The position numbers and the translations under genes are program-made. DNA of 64,000 nucleotides from Monosiga brevicollis MX1 (taxonomy: Eukaryota > Opisthokonta > Choanoflagellata > Craspedida > Salpingoecidae), in contig NW_001865069.1 of the NCBI RefSeq assembly GCF_000002865.3, positions 261,555 to 325,554 on the forward strand, read 5' to 3'. The notes below the pieces were generated by a model. The model did no database searches, had not been told where the DNA came from, and was given only the letters and a program-made list of their open reading frames with translations. Positions 1 through 11,599 of the stretch are shown here, piece by piece. Position 1 is the stretch's first letter, and each line of letters begins with the position of its first letter.

Positions 1-212
1 CATGACCGTCCTCTCAGTGTGAAGTTTATCACACAATCGCAGCGAGCACACCCACAACACAAACTATAAAATAAACCCAACTTGTCTGACATTACCTGGT
101 TTAAATCTGTAGCTTTGAGCACACTTTCACACACGAGCGAGAGAGAGAGAGAGAGATAAGAGAGAGAGAGAGAGAGAGAGAGTGTGTGTGTGTGTGTGTG
201 GCAGTTTTGGCC

Positions 213-245
<33 letters not shown>

Positions 246-332
246 TCTGGTTCAGTGCACGGCGAAAGCAGCGAGAACGCGGACGAGCGTGCCAAGGAAA
301 CACCGAGGACGAGGATCATTGGAATCGCCGGG
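1..332. repeat. Upstream region of the CCDC47-like gene with GA and GT microsatellites
   Basis: A GA dinucleotide run (about 137-180) passes directly into GT runs (about 181-200 and 214-242). The segment before it is AT-richer and shows no coding signal. Open frames across this region, including the in-frame extension upstream of position 333, are simple-sequence translation (runs of Cys-Val or Ser-Leu) and are not treated as coding. It presumably holds the promoter and 5' UTR of the downstream gene. Confidence 0.7.
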
Positions 333-3047
333 ATGATGCAAGGGCGTAACGCCATGTTCCTGGGCCTGGCTCTGGGTCTTTTGCTGCTTGGCAGCTGGTC
401 GGGCGTGCGCGCTGACGCTGATGTCGCCGATGACGAGTTTGATGTGGCCCAGGTGCGGCTTGCCCAAAGTGCACGCGACTTGCAGCACTGCCCATGGCTG
501 ACTACCATCTCACGTCACGGCGCTTTGGATGCGCTGACCGTTCTTGATGAAATAGGCAACACCAGAGAGCCAGCCTGCGGCACCCATTCCCCAACCACAA
601 GCCGCACCAACGCCTCCCGCACCTGCCGAGCCCGCCGCACCCGTGCGTGCGCTGCTCGTTGTGCTCCATCCCTTCGTCCCCCAGATACATTGTCATCCTC
701 CTGGGCACGGACATTGACACTTTCTCACGCCTTCCCCTCACACGCTCCTCGTTTGCGCTTCCATCGCGTCACCACCAGATTACCTCCTTTCCTGTCCTCG
801 TGCAAAAGTTTCCGCTCGAGGTCACGCTCGTCGCCCTCCTCCTCATTTACATGGTCAACTACGTCTACGGCACCATGGTCAACAAGAAAATTGCCACACG
901 AATGTGTGTCTACGCCAAGCCACGGCACATGGCCCCGTCTCGCTTCAACAACACGTAGTCATTGTCATGCGGCGTATACTCATCCGTCACCCCATTGCGC
1001 TTGCCACTTGTCGGTCTTGGCAGTGCCGAGCGCAACATTGTGGCCATGCGCGAAGCCTTTGGTGCTGTTGGTGATCAGGGTGACGTGCGTGGTTTCAACT
1101 TTAGCGCAACTTGAGATGCCAGAACCCACCACTGCTTTCCTCTCTTTTTTTTTTCTTTCTTCCTCACTCATATCGCCCCTCGTAGGAGCTCATCTGTGAG
1201 AGCAACAACGAATACGTTCTCTATGGTACTGGGCGCACAGATGTTGTTCGGTACGTCCAATAGCCGCCAAGATGTCCCTGGCGGTCCGACCGAATTCTCA
1301 TCAATCCATGCCTCTTTGATTGGCATGATATTCGTCGCCTCTGTGTGCCTACTACGTAGCTGCAACATCTCCATTGACTTGCTTCGCCGACAAGATGCCA
1401 TTGGTTACCTCATTGAACTCTTCACGCACGTCGAGGACGCCATCAACGTCACTGTTGGTACGTGTTCAACACAAGTGCTCGTCTGATGTCGGGTGCAGGT
1501 GCCGCCATCACTCTCGCTCTCTTCTCAGGCTCCGTCGAGTGACGTGACAAGGCCTGAAGTTCCGCGCTGCTGCTCTCCCCGTCCTTATTGATTGTCCATC
1601 CACCTCCAATCCAATAGACCTGCGCTGCCCCGAGCCTGCGCCGCTGGTGCTGACTGTCGGCACTCCCGCGGCCCTGCGCCGCATGGCTGAGCATGAAGAC
1701 AGCAAATTCTTTACCTCGGTTCGCACCTTTTTGGGTGGTTTTGCAAGGCTGTGATTGTTCTTTGGGCGCTTCGAGGTTTTTTTTTTCTCAGCAACTCACA
1801 CCCGGTGGCGCAGATGGTCGATATCAGGGGGGTGCCCAGCGGCTTGGATGTCTTGACCGAGTCTCCTGAGCTTGGTGCGGCTTTTTTGACCAAGGAGCTC
1901 TTGGATGCCATCCAGAGTCTCAAGGTGAGCCCAGACCAGCAGTCTTGCAGCAATGCAGCCACACCCACAACCACACGCTTCTTTAGTGTTGCCGCTTCTT
2001 CACTCGGACCTGCTTGTGCCCACCCCTCGCGGTGGGAACACAGCCCATGATCAATGCTATTCATGTTTCAGACCAGTGGTACGGCGTGAAGATGCTGGAG
2101 CCCCCGTCCTTTGACAGCAACACAGCTCCTGAGGACGCCGTCATGCCCGAAGCTCGTCAGGTTAGGGGGGGTTTTTTTTTCGTGGCCAACCCCCTTTGCT
2201 ATTTCCTACACATCGCTTGAATTTGAAGAGTTGAAGATGTTTCTGTGGGATAACTTTTTCACTCACCCCTCGCAACACCACAGGTGATCTCTCTTAGTCT
2301 CAAGCTGCCCTACGACGATGCTAATCTGGAAAGCAAGCTCGTGCCGGTGCGTGGCTAGCAGGCGCAGTGGGATGAGGGGTGGGATGGAACGACACAGTGA
2401 CATTGGGCATGATACGGAACAAGAATAAGTATGCTTTGACAGATCCGCCAACTTGGGCCCCTGACTTGGCCGTCTGTTTGTTGACCTTTCTAGTTTATCC
2501 TCCAACTGACGGAGCGCGTGCGCACATTCGCCTGCACGGGCGCGGTATGTGCTCTGCTCTCGGGCATGCCCCTTTGTGCCGTGTCCCTGTTGGGTCAGTT
2601 GATTCAGCTACTGTGTCATCCATCACGAGTATTTTCTTCTCGGGTTCTTGACAGATGGCTGCCAAAGCAGACAAGCGCCGCTCCAAGTTCAAGGAGGCGT
2701 ACCGCAAGGCAATCAACACCTACAAGACGCAGGTGCGAGCGCTGAAGTTGCGTGCTGCGCCTTGGCGTGGCTCGTCAGCTGACTTGGGTTTGCTCGATCG
2801 GCTTCTGTGCGTGTAGAAGCAGCACTTGGACGGACAAGATCGTCGTGTCAAGCAAAAGCTGGAGGCTCAAAAGCAGGGCGAAGCTGCTTTCGCCAAGTTT
2901 GAGGTACTTTGGCCTCGGTCTACATGTTACGTGCTTTTCAAGTTGGAACGAGTCTGATTGGAATGTCTGCTGCCTTTATAGGAGAAGCAAAAGAAGCGCA
3001 TGCAGCGTAAGCAGGCCAAGAAGGGCATGGTTAAGATGGTGATGTGA
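333..3047 (+). CDS. CCDC47: CCDC47-like ER membrane protein (PAT complex / calumin family), multi-exon
   Basis: In animals CCDC47 is an ER membrane protein that binds Ca2+ in the lumen and works with the translocon (PAT complex) on multi-pass membrane proteins. Exon 1 (333-452) encodes a clear signal peptide followed by a short acidic stretch (DDEFDV). Exon 2, from about 779, gives the single transmembrane helix with YMVNYVYG, matching the YIMNYI of animal CCDC47. Later exons carry the family's cytosolic core: LLRRQDAIGYL near 1380, HVSDQWYGVKML near 2062, and the basic coiled-coil C-terminus (FAKFEEKQKKRMQRKQAKK) ending in a TGA at 3045-3047. Start chosen at 333 because the signal peptide begins there. 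The long acidic luminal segment of animal proteins is nearly absent unless an exon is hidden in the first intron (453-778). About a dozen exons; several boundaries are approximate. Confidence 0.85.
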
Positions 3048-3744
3048 GAGCTCAGCGCGCACCAGCCCAGACTCGGCGTTTGCAGAGCCTCCACAGCGGC
3101 GTGTGCCCATCCAGTTGAATGAAACGTCATTGTCATTTGCCTTTGGTCGGGCCACATTTAGGGTGTGTGGGTTCTTCTCTTGAGTGAGCATCATTGATCT
3201 GAGTCGATTGCTCAATTGCTCACGAAAGACGAAGTGCGCGCTATGCGGAGCAAGAAGAACAGAAACCGAAGAAAAAAGGAAAGAGACAAAAAAGAGGAAG
3301 AGAGTTATACGCCCGCCTGGGGCGACACACGGTGGCACGGCTGCGCGGAACCGAGGGCAAAAATGAAAGGTCAATCAATGCAACAAAAAGCAAGGTGTGA
3401 GCTCAAGCCCACCCGGCTTTTGGGTGACACAAGGAAGGAGGAGAAGGATCAACATGGCAAGCACCGCCAGGAAGGACCAAAATCAGTCACGACGAGGGTG
3501 ACTTTGCCGATGCTTCAAATGAGAAGAAAACTAAAGAGGCAGCTACATAAGATAAAAGGCGGATCAACGCTCGACTCGACTACAGTCGAGAAACCAAAAA
3601 CAAAATCAAATACAAAGCAAGCTTGGGAATTCATACAACAAAGATGTCATGTATGCAGGCGCACAGCGCCGATGCACGAGGCTGACACACAAGCAACAGG
3701 CAGAAAGAGAAACCGCGAGGAGATGATGGCACAACGGCAGCTCT
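3048..3744. other. Convergent intergenic region (3' ends of CCDC47-like and zinc-finger genes)
   Basis: About 700 bp between two converging stop codons. A plus-strand open frame of about 200 codons crosses it and runs into the zinc-finger gene, but it is Lys/Arg-rich low-complexity sequence with no recognisable family. I regard it as 3' UTR, mostly of the minus-strand gene. Nothing else seen. Confidence 0.5.
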
Positions 3745-5039
3745 TTACGCGCCTCCTGAGGCTGAGGCTGGCGCGCTGCGATTTTGTAGCAAGCGAACAG
3801 CTGATTCAAGGAGGAGGTTGACTTGATCTTGCACTGTGACCGGAAATTGAGGGGTTGCGAGTGCAGGGTCCCCCTGATCGACGCGCATTCCGAGAAGGCT
3901 GTGTAGATCAGGGGCAACCGCCTGGCTGGTCGTCGGAAGGGCTTGCGCGCTCGCAAGCATTGCATCCCGACCCATATTCGGCATGTCATTCTGCAGATCG
4001 AGGTTGAGATTGAGGTCGCTGTCGAGCAGCTCGCGCATGGGATGATACAAATCGACATCCCAGGGCGCCGGTCCTTGGCCATGTGAGGGCAACAGTGATG
4101 CCGGGTCGACTTGCTGACCGTATTGAGCTGGTGTGGCGCTTGCGGCCACGGGCATCAGTGCTTGATGCTGCGACGCTGCCGCATGCATGCCTCCATTTGG
4201 TTCTGCCATGCGCCAATGCTGACCATAAGGATCGACCAGCGTTGCGAGCGGGGAGGGGGCTGCGGCGGCAGCCGCGGAGGCAGAAGTAGGGAGCGGGGGC
4301 ATGTTCATGGGTGGGTTGGGCAGGTTGTCCCAGGCCAAGTGTGGTTGGAAGTTTATCCAAGCGGGGGGCATAGCATTGGCCATGTTGGGAATCATGGGAG
4401 CGTGCGCCCCGCCAATGGTCAGCGAGGCGTCTGCTGCTCCCGACGCCTCGTGCTCCAACTTGGGGGCCAGGCTAGCGGGCTTCTTCTTGCGTGGAAGCGC
4501 AGTGCTGTTGGCCGATGCAGGGCCAATGACTAAGCGCTCCGAGCCTTTCTTGTGGACGCAGCGCTCATGGCCTGAAGAGTGTGTGCGTGTAAGGGCATTT
4601 TGCACAGTAGGTAGTTGGTGCAAGCGAGCGGCCGGTTGTTTGCCCTGTTGCACCCGTCTTGTTTCGATATATGCATGATTCGGTTTAACGTACGGCGGAG
4701 TGCAGCGGGGCGCTTGAAAGTTTTGTTGCAAGTGCCACATTGGTAGGCGGCCGTGTCCGAGTGGCTGACAATGTGGTACTCATAGTGGTCGCGACGCGCA
4801 AAACCGCGGCCACAGTCCTTGCAGACAAAGGTGTGATTGGTCTCATGAACGGTGCGAATATGACCTGTGGGCGGCGGTGGCGGACATGAGCTTGCCATCG
4901 ATTTAAACGATTCCATCACCCCCAACGCCAGGTTTGAGCGGTAGCAGGCATCTCCGGGACCGCGGGCATGCAACGTACGGGTGAGGTGGGGGCGACGAGA
5001 AAATGACGCGCTGCAGTGCTTGCAAAACACCTTGGACAT
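3745..5039 (-). CDS. Three-finger C2H2 zinc-finger protein, probable transcription factor
   Basis: Three exons join in phase: 5039-4979, 4864-4694 and 4571-3745. The N-terminus holds three tandem C2H2 fingers beginning FCKHC, FVCKDC and YQCGTC, with typical His pairs (HIRTVH, HIVSH, HERCVH). Both introns fall within the His end of a finger and have GTACGT donors, and only the spliced frame completes fingers 1 and 3. A basic patch (PRKKKP) after the fingers may be a nuclear localisation signal. The rest (about 270 residues) is Ala, Pro, Met and Asn-rich with a short poly-Ala run and LNLNLDL, consistent with a low-complexity activation region. Fingers of this type bind DNA; the target is unknown. 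No ortholog could be named. Confidence 0.85.
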
Positions 5040-6186
5040 GATGGGCGGTCGCAAGATGCTCTAGCCCCAAAATCGTCTCCGAGTCGAGAGGAGGTGTGCT
5101 CTGGGATGATCCAAGATGGCAGCGTCATGCAATCAACATTCAATAGAGTAGTGACGATGCGCTGCTGCTGTTGGGGTGGATAATGGCGAGCGAGAAAATG
5201 AGAAACGCGCCCAGGCGGAAAACTGTGGTTGTGGATGTTTGTTGCTGTTTTTGTTTTAATGTTGAGTGTGTGGACAGCATGGTAGGAGACGCGTTGAAAC
5301 TGGAGTCTTCAGGCCCCGGGGGGGACGCGCGCGGGGTTGCGCAGTCAACAACGTTGTGGACGTCGGGTGGGGGAGATGGAGCGGGGGAGATCGATCGGCG
5401 ATGGCGATGTGATGGTGGGTGGTGTGTGGGTCATGGGGTGAGCGTGTCGCGCCTTGACTGCTGTTGGTTGCAGATGGTGGCTGGCTGCCCTTTGGTGCCG
5501 GAGGCGGGATCAAGAGGGACTGACCGGCTTGAAGGTTGAAATGGTGATGGGCTGATGCTTGAAAGAGAGAGTCGGGGCCAAGGCGCTGTTCAAGTCAAAG
5601 GTGTGCTTGAAGATCGGGGAGGGAGGCTGCCGTTTGCTATTCAGAGGAAAAAGCGGAACAAGTTTGGCTGTGTTTTGAGTCGGGGTCGAGAAGAAAAATG
5701 ACCAGGTGGAGCTGGACCAGCGGCGGCGGACCAAAGCCAATAGAGGGTTGGGGACGGGGTTGGCGGGAGCAGGCACGGGGCCGGGAGGTTGACGTGGAGG
5801 GATGCGGGAGACTGGTTGGGGCCGCAGAAGTCCGGCGCGCGCGTTTGAGGGCATTAGCTCAAACCACAGTGTATGCACAGCGTGTGTGCGGGGAAGAAAG
5901 AAGAGCGAGGTAGCAAGTACCAAATCACAGCGTTTCAAAAATCAGTCAAAGCAGGGATTGGCCCACGGGACAACGGGGGTAAACAGGGTTAGGGGGGAGG
6001 GGGGATTGTGTGGGTGGCGAAGGGGGACAGGGCGGAACGGCCAGACCTTGGGAGCTTTGCGCACGTCGTGGAGGGGTCAGGCGCCGACGGCAACGTGACA
6101 TGTTTCAGACTCAAAAGAGACGCAAGGTTGGACAGGTCACGGGATGATCCCGAGGCTGTGGGTTGAGCCCTATGGGATTGATCTGA

Positions 6187-6194
6187 TGACGTCA
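6187..6194. promoter_or_regulatory. CRE/ATF-like palindrome TGACGTCA
   Basis: A perfect 8-bp CREB/ATF-type palindrome about 1.1 kb upstream of the zinc-finger gene start. A second copy lies 1.07 kb further on in the same gene-free region. Function is inferred from the motif alone. Confidence 0.25.
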
Positions 6195-7261
6195 GGTACG
6201 GCTGGTTGTTGGGAAAAAGTACGTCAACAACCGTCTTTTGTCTTTTGTCTGGTCGGTTTTTGTCTGGGTGGATTGAATTGACCGCTCGACCTACAACTTT
6301 GTTGGAGGACCAAGTTGACCAAGTTGACAATGTATTTGTCTGTGACACACACACACTGTAATTCTTTCGGTAAAAAAGACAATCTTGTTTCCTTTGTTGA
6401 GTGAAAAGCTGTGAGAGCGCGTGAGCGCTAGGTTTGTGTTGCAGGCAGCGGTAATCGCAACAGAATGGGATTGGTTTCTTGCTTGGTTGATCTTTCGATT
6501 CCGAAGGCGGTCACGTTGCTTGAGCGCTGCCGGTCAAGCAGCGCGCAAGAAAATCGATCGAGAGCGAGCTTGGGCGTCGGTGTGTGCGCGCGTTGTGTTT
6601 GCGTGTATGCGGCCTTGAGAAAGCTTCATGTTCCATAACATGTTGGCAGGCATGGTGCAGTCTTACACTGAGACTGACGTGGCCCTTACTGATACTGATG
6701 TCTTTGAAAATCGCGGGGTTCAGTTGACGCGTTCTTACGAATGATGGCGCAAGTATGGAGCCTCAATGGGTCGTAGAAGCCCTACGCCAATCCGAGGGGC
6801 AGGCCAAGTGCTACCACGGTCATACCGGTGAATGCGCGCGTGTGAGTGAGATTGTTCGTCTAATTTATTAGGAAGACGAGAGGTATTGCGTTGAAGAGGT
6901 GAAGTGAGGTCAATAAATACCTTGTACGAGCAAAACGAATACGAGTTTGAAGACCTGTTCTGTGCTCATTGCGTGCTCGAGCGCTTGTGCGCACACCGGC
7001 GATCGCGCGGTTCTTTGGATCACAACACAACCAGAGGGATTTGGTGAAGAAGTAACGTCACCCCCCATTCCTGTGGTCTGTCACTCTGTGTCCTTTCGGA
7101 TACTGAATGTGAAGTTCCCGTTAGCGTGGGGGCTTGGCGGTGGTTAAACCTGTTTCACAGAATCACCTACACACCGGCTGTGAGTAAAGACAACTCTTGC
7201 AGCACTGTTATCAGAGGACCGCAATACATCGCAATACATTTGGCATCCCTGTTGACGTGGC

Positions 7262-7269
7262 TGACGTCA
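7262..7269. promoter_or_regulatory. CRE/ATF-like palindrome TGACGTCA (second copy)
   Basis: Perfect copy of the same palindrome in the gene-free region, about 330 bp beyond the stop codon of the adenylate-kinase-like gene. The neighbouring GACGTGG just upstream resembles a half site. Only the motif supports it. Confidence 0.22.
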
Positions 7270-7595
7270 GCACCCGTGGGTCGGATTCTTCTTCATTTTT
7301 TGCAGCACCCACCAACTCGAGGAGATCCTTTCTGCAATGTGTGGGACAGGTGTGCGAGCCCCTTTTCCTGCGAAATTATAAATGGGCGCAGAGCCCTATG
7401 AGCCCGAAGAAACTGTAACAGAAAAAAAAAATCGATTTGATTTGGTTTTGTGACACATAATACGTCATGCGCACCAAAAAGCAGTGTCAAGCCGTTTCAA
7501 GATTTTGGACATTGCTGCGCAGCAGCCTCCCGCTCAGCGCGAAACCTTCAAGAACAGAGCCGACCCCGCCGTTTCGCTTCGCCACCGACTTGGTC

Positions 7596-9802
7596 TTATC
7601 GTCGCTCCTCCTCCACCAGGCTGCCTATACTTTCGCCGTTGGAGAGAGCTATGCCGCGGTGGTGCACCCCGGTGCCACCGCGATGCGACGCTCCCGAGTT
7701 GTGGCGTGACACGGGGCGCGATGCTTGCCGTGAGTGCGCCACCGAGTTGCTGGATGATCGCCGACCCCCAGCCTTGCTGCTCGTTCCAGGCGGCAGGTGG
7801 GTCGTGGACTCGGACAAGTCTGGAAGGGACGTGGTACTGCCCACGCGCTCCATACTCACACGCACCCGACCCAGCGAGTCCACTCGTCGAAAGGGCAGAC
7901 CGGCCGTGGGGCGCACGCTGAACCCGTGGCCCGTCAAAAAATCTTCGGGCACCGAGTTTTCAGCCTCGGAGGTAAACGCTGCGGTGGCCTGCTTCACCAT
8001 GTCGTCCAGTTCCACGTCAGCGTCCACCACGAACAAACGGTCCCGATAGTACTCCAACAACACGTCTCGGCTGGCCCGAAACTGATAGAGAAGGTGACCA
8101 AAAATCTGCGGGTCAAGCAAACACGGCAGCACAACCCACACGATCCTTGTCAGCCAAGTTAAGCAACAGCATCTTCCCTCCACGCATCTACACAGCAGGC
8201 CCCCCGACGCCGTCTCCATGGTGGCACGTCGGTGCGCGAGCGCATAAAATGTACACCAGAGCGAGAGGGCCCACGCGCCGCCTCCAACAACGTACCTCAT
8301 TCTGCTCTTGTGGTGACACAAAGGGCAAATGCGGCATGTCAACCAAGGCCCGCCGCACGGTGTCCAAGCTCTGCTGTACCTTGGTGGCCGAACCACTAAA
8401 CAGTTTCTTGCGCGGTGGGGCCTGGTTCCGCACTCGGCTCAAAAGGTGGTCCAGATGGCTGAGCGAGGGGGACGTCGAGGTCACGGTCCCCGGTCGCTCC
8501 GCACGCCCCGTGAATACATGCGAAGCGTCCAAATCTGTGTCCTCACTCCCAAAACGCGTACTGTCGGTGCGTGCCCGCGACGGCCCATGCGTTGTGCTGG
8601 CACTGCCATCGCCCTCCACCATTATGCTTGGAGGCGCTAGCCCCGCCCCAGAGGCCGATGATGTGCTCACCAAGCGCGTTGCCGTCCAAGCATCCGAAGT
8701 GGCCGTGCTCGTACTGGTTGTGCTGCTGGAGTTGGCCATGTGTGGAAATTCCTCGGGAGACTTGCGTAGCCGCCACTGCCCGTGCGGATCCATGGCGTCC
8801 ATCACGGGAATTGTGTGAAACTCATCCATCAAGATGGCATGCTCATCCGGCAAATGCTGGTTTAAATGACTGTCGCTCAGTTGCGGCCGGGACAAAAAGT
8901 TGCGAATCCCAGCAAGTGGATGCACGCGCAAAAAGCGCTCAGCCATGACATCCTCTGATGCGGCACAATATAGGGCCCGCTCCACCAACTTGAACTGCCA
9001 ACCAAAGGAGAAGTGATTGTTGTTAGCTTTGGGACAGCGTGCGGAGAGGCCATCTCAGGCAGGAGGGGGAGCAATCAAGAAAGGGCTTTGAACAAAAGGA
9101 AGGAAAAAATACACTGAAAAGCAAAGAAAAATAAAAGAAGAGAGAACCAAAAAAGGAAACGTGGGCCTGCGATTCGGCGGGAAAGCGGGCCAGGTCTCGA
9201 GAAAGCAGACTCGGGCTTTAAAAACGAGCAAGACCAACCTGTTGATCTAAAAGCTCTGCTTGTGCCACATTCAAGGGGCAACCCTCAAGCAAGACGGTAC
9301 AATTGTCCGGTACATGACTCAAAGCCTTGCGCAGAAGGCTCTCAAGCAAGCCATCGGGCAGCAAGAAGCCTTCTTGAACAGCAGCGCGGATGACTTTGGC
9401 TTGAAACGTGTCTTCCGCCATCTCTAACAACACTAGCTCCTCGGCCTGTCCACACACCAAAGGTGTCGCCAGCATGTATTCAGACACGAAAAAAGTCAGC
9501 GGCCACGACTAACATGCCGGGCCAGTAACGGGCGTCCGGAAATCGAAACATCACTGACCGAAATGTGCACCACGTTGTCGTGTGTAGCCAGGGCTTTGCA
9601 GATGGTCGACTTGCCCGAGCCCGGACCACCTAATCAAGAGATACGACCATAGCCCGAGGAGACGAGTGAGCACAGCACAGCGCACCGTCATTGTCTTTTT
9701 AAAACAACGATAGCGGGGCAGAATAATTTTCCAGCAGAACCGGGTGGTTACTCTCGCCCATCACGCACCAAGGACGACCATGAGCGTGATATTCTTGGCC
9801 AT
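7596..9802 (-). CDS. Divergent adenylate-kinase-family protein with remodelled lid and Ser-rich insert (506 aa)
   Basis: Five exons join in phase: 9802-9769, 9629-9559, 9445-9239, 8994-8296 and 8105-7596. The N-terminus is a textbook nucleoside monophosphate kinase start: MAKNITLMVVLGGPGSGKST, with the P-loop at residues 12-20 split by the first intron (GTGCGT donor). It is followed by HISAEEL (family usually ISAGDLLR), a helix with VIRAAVQEGFLLPD, and LLEGCPLNVAQAE in place of the canonical LDGFPRTxxQA, so the Arg of FPR is lost. The usual short lid is replaced by roughly 200 residues rich in Ser and Thr. A later LLEYYRDRLFVVDAD block matches the family's C-terminal LxxYY segment. Fold and ATP binding look likely; ordinary ADP-forming activity is doubtful. 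The C-terminal 100 residues are Ser/Arg-rich. Confidence 0.82.
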
Positions 9803-10220
9803 GCGAAAGTGCTGGCGAGTAGTGTTATGCAGGAAAAGTCCCCAGACTGTCAGTAAGCTCGCTTTGTCAACGCGATCAAGGTTGCCGTGTAGGAATGGGT
9901 ATAAAATGCTGCGCGTCTGAAACTCGCGGCGCTTCGCCTTGGTTTGCCCGATGATGTATGTCAAAACCTAAGGTTTGCGGAAGGTCCAGATGAGTGGGTC
10001 GAAACAGCCGGTTTTGCAAGCTTGGGTGGCCAACGAGTAACGGGAAAGAGTGGCGGCACTTGCGTCGAGCGGAGATACGTGGCCTTGGCCAGCTACGTCC
10101 ATGGCACTGACGCCAGCTTCGGCCATGGACTCGATCATTCTGTCGGATTGCCATTGCGTCAGTCAAAGAAAGCACTTGATACCCCCAAAACAAATCAAAG
10201 AAAGCGATTGGCAGGCCAGT
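9803..10220. other. Intergenic region between two minus-strand genes
   Basis: Holds the promoter side of the adenylate-kinase-like gene and the 3' side of the K+ channel gene. No convincing exon was found, though the channel's last codons contain a good donor (AA, then GTGCGT, near 10240), so a further 3' exon here cannot be excluded. Confidence 0.4.
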
Positions 10221-10904
10221 CTAGTCGCACGAGCATGTCAACTGCACGCACTTAGTGAAGAGGACAATGGCGACGTTGAGCAGATATGAGTACACGCTAA
10301 GGGCCAAAAAGATACCGGCCACATAGAGAACCAAGGGCCACCAACGGTCGTCAAAGTTCTGAGACATGGTGCGGGCGCGGGTGAAGGGTGTGCACGAGAC
10401 AAGCAATGTCATAGGATGAGATACGATTTGAAGCTGTTGCCTGGCGGGCCGGCGCGAGCAGGGGGCGAGGCGGCCAACCGGGACGTAGTCACCAAAGCCA
10501 ATGGTGGTCATGGTAATAAATACAAAGTAAACGCTTTCAAAATAGCTCCAACCCTCTCTGAGTAAGACCATGGCAAGAGGAAGGGCGGTCAATGAGCGAC
10601 GATGCTCCGGGCATCGAGAGTCAGCAGGACCGGAGTTGGAGGGGAAGGGGCTATGCATGCGCAAAAGTGAGTGTGGCACTGACTCTTGAAAGTAAATGGC
10701 AGCAAAGGCACAAATGAGGACGGTGGCAATGAGGACGGCTACGACAAAAGGCAAGATGACCGAGTCATCCTGAAGCTGCTTGCGCTTGAATTCCTTGCCC
10801 TCCCGCAAGCTGCACACGGGCCGGGCCGATGGATCATGAGGTGCACAAGCGGGGTCGAAGCAACGGAAAGGCGGCCAAGAGGACCAGGTGCGAGCTCGTG
10901 TGGC

Positions 10905-10935
<31 letters not shown>

Positions 10936-11599
10936 CAAGGGGGAGCGAGAGGGCGACGGCGTGCCTGGCAATGCGAAAGCCGATAATGTCCATGATCTTG
11001 CGGCCCAGGTAGGCAAACATGTAGAACACGAGGGGAATGCCAATGATGGAATAGAAGATGGAAAAGATTTGTCCACCAATGGTTTTGGGGGCCATCCAGC
11101 CATAGCCGATGGTGGTGACCACGGTGAGGCAGTAATACACAGAGCCAGCAAAGGTCCAGTCTTCACGGCCGTGCGTGACGACGGAGCGTCGTAGGCTGTC
11201 GAGGTCCGAGATGAGGGTGCGCACTCGCAATGACTGTTCGCTAGACAGGTTGGCTTCAGCAAGCGCATCGGTGATCATGTTGGCAAACTATGGCACGGCG
11301 AAGGCCGACCGGCAGAGGCGGGCAACTGGGTGAGCATGCGGGTCAAGGCGAGAGTGTTGACGAGAAACGGCGGTGTCGGGTCTGACCGTCGTTTCGGCGC
11401 GGCGTTCCGAATCAATCTCGAGGCTGGACATGACGGCACCCCCCACAAAGAGGTAGATGAAGCCAATGACGAGAAGCAGGATGATTTTGGTGGGAAACTG
11501 AAAGCAGTTGCGCTGGCGTTGCTGTTGCTGTTGCTGTTGTTGCCGGAGGTGCAGGTCGTGTACCGGATGCACATCAGCGATGGGCATGGCGGCCATCAT
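10221..11599 (-). CDS. Two-pore-domain potassium channel (K2P family), 292 aa
   Basis: Five exons join in phase: 11599-11387, 11287-10965, 10809-10684, 10557-10479 and 10358-10221. K2P channels carry background K+ current across the plasma membrane as dimers of a four-helix, two-pore subunit. Visible parts in order: a short N-terminus with a glutamine run, helix M1 (KIILLLVIGFIYLFVGGAVM), an extracellular cap helix region, pore 1 with filter TIGYG, helix M2 (IFYSIIGIPLVFYMFAYLGR), a basic loop, helix M3, pore 2 with TIGFG, and helix M4 (LVLYVAGIFLALSVYSYLL). Both filters are intact, so a conducting channel is expected. Intron 2 appears to use a GC donor (AG then GCACGC). The tail after M4 is very short; an additional 3' exon is possible. 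Start chosen at the Met pair ahead of the Gln run. Confidence 0.93.
10913..10938 (+). repeat. AAAAC pentanucleotide repeat in K+ channel intron
   Basis: Five tandem copies of an AAAAC unit inside intron 2 of the K2P gene. On the coding strand this reads as a GTTTT tract near the middle of the intron. Confidence 0.8.

Larger units (their letters stand above)
5040..7595. other. 2.5 kb gene-poor region upstream of the zinc-finger gene
   Basis: No exon-like block or recognisable protein was found on either strand. The part next to the zinc-finger start (5040-6100) is G-rich on the plus strand and yields Pro-rich minus-strand open frames of up to about 140 codons that resemble no family. The remainder is AT-richer. 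Two copies of the palindrome TGACGTCA (6187-6194 and 7262-7269) lie here. The left end should hold the zinc-finger promoter, the right end the 3' UTR of the adenylate-kinase-like gene. Confidence 0.5.

Noticed and set aside
3216-3821. 201-codon plus-strand open frame, Lys/Arg-rich
   Set aside because: It overlaps the last exon of the zinc-finger gene on the other strand, has no family resemblance and has the composition of 3' UTR sequence.
4083-4678. Plus-strand open frames of up to 140 codons
   Set aside because: They are antisense shadows of the zinc-finger gene's large third exon.
5510-5938. 142-codon minus-strand Pro-rich open frame
   Set aside because: No conserved motif, no splice context; explained by biased base composition upstream of the zinc-finger gene.
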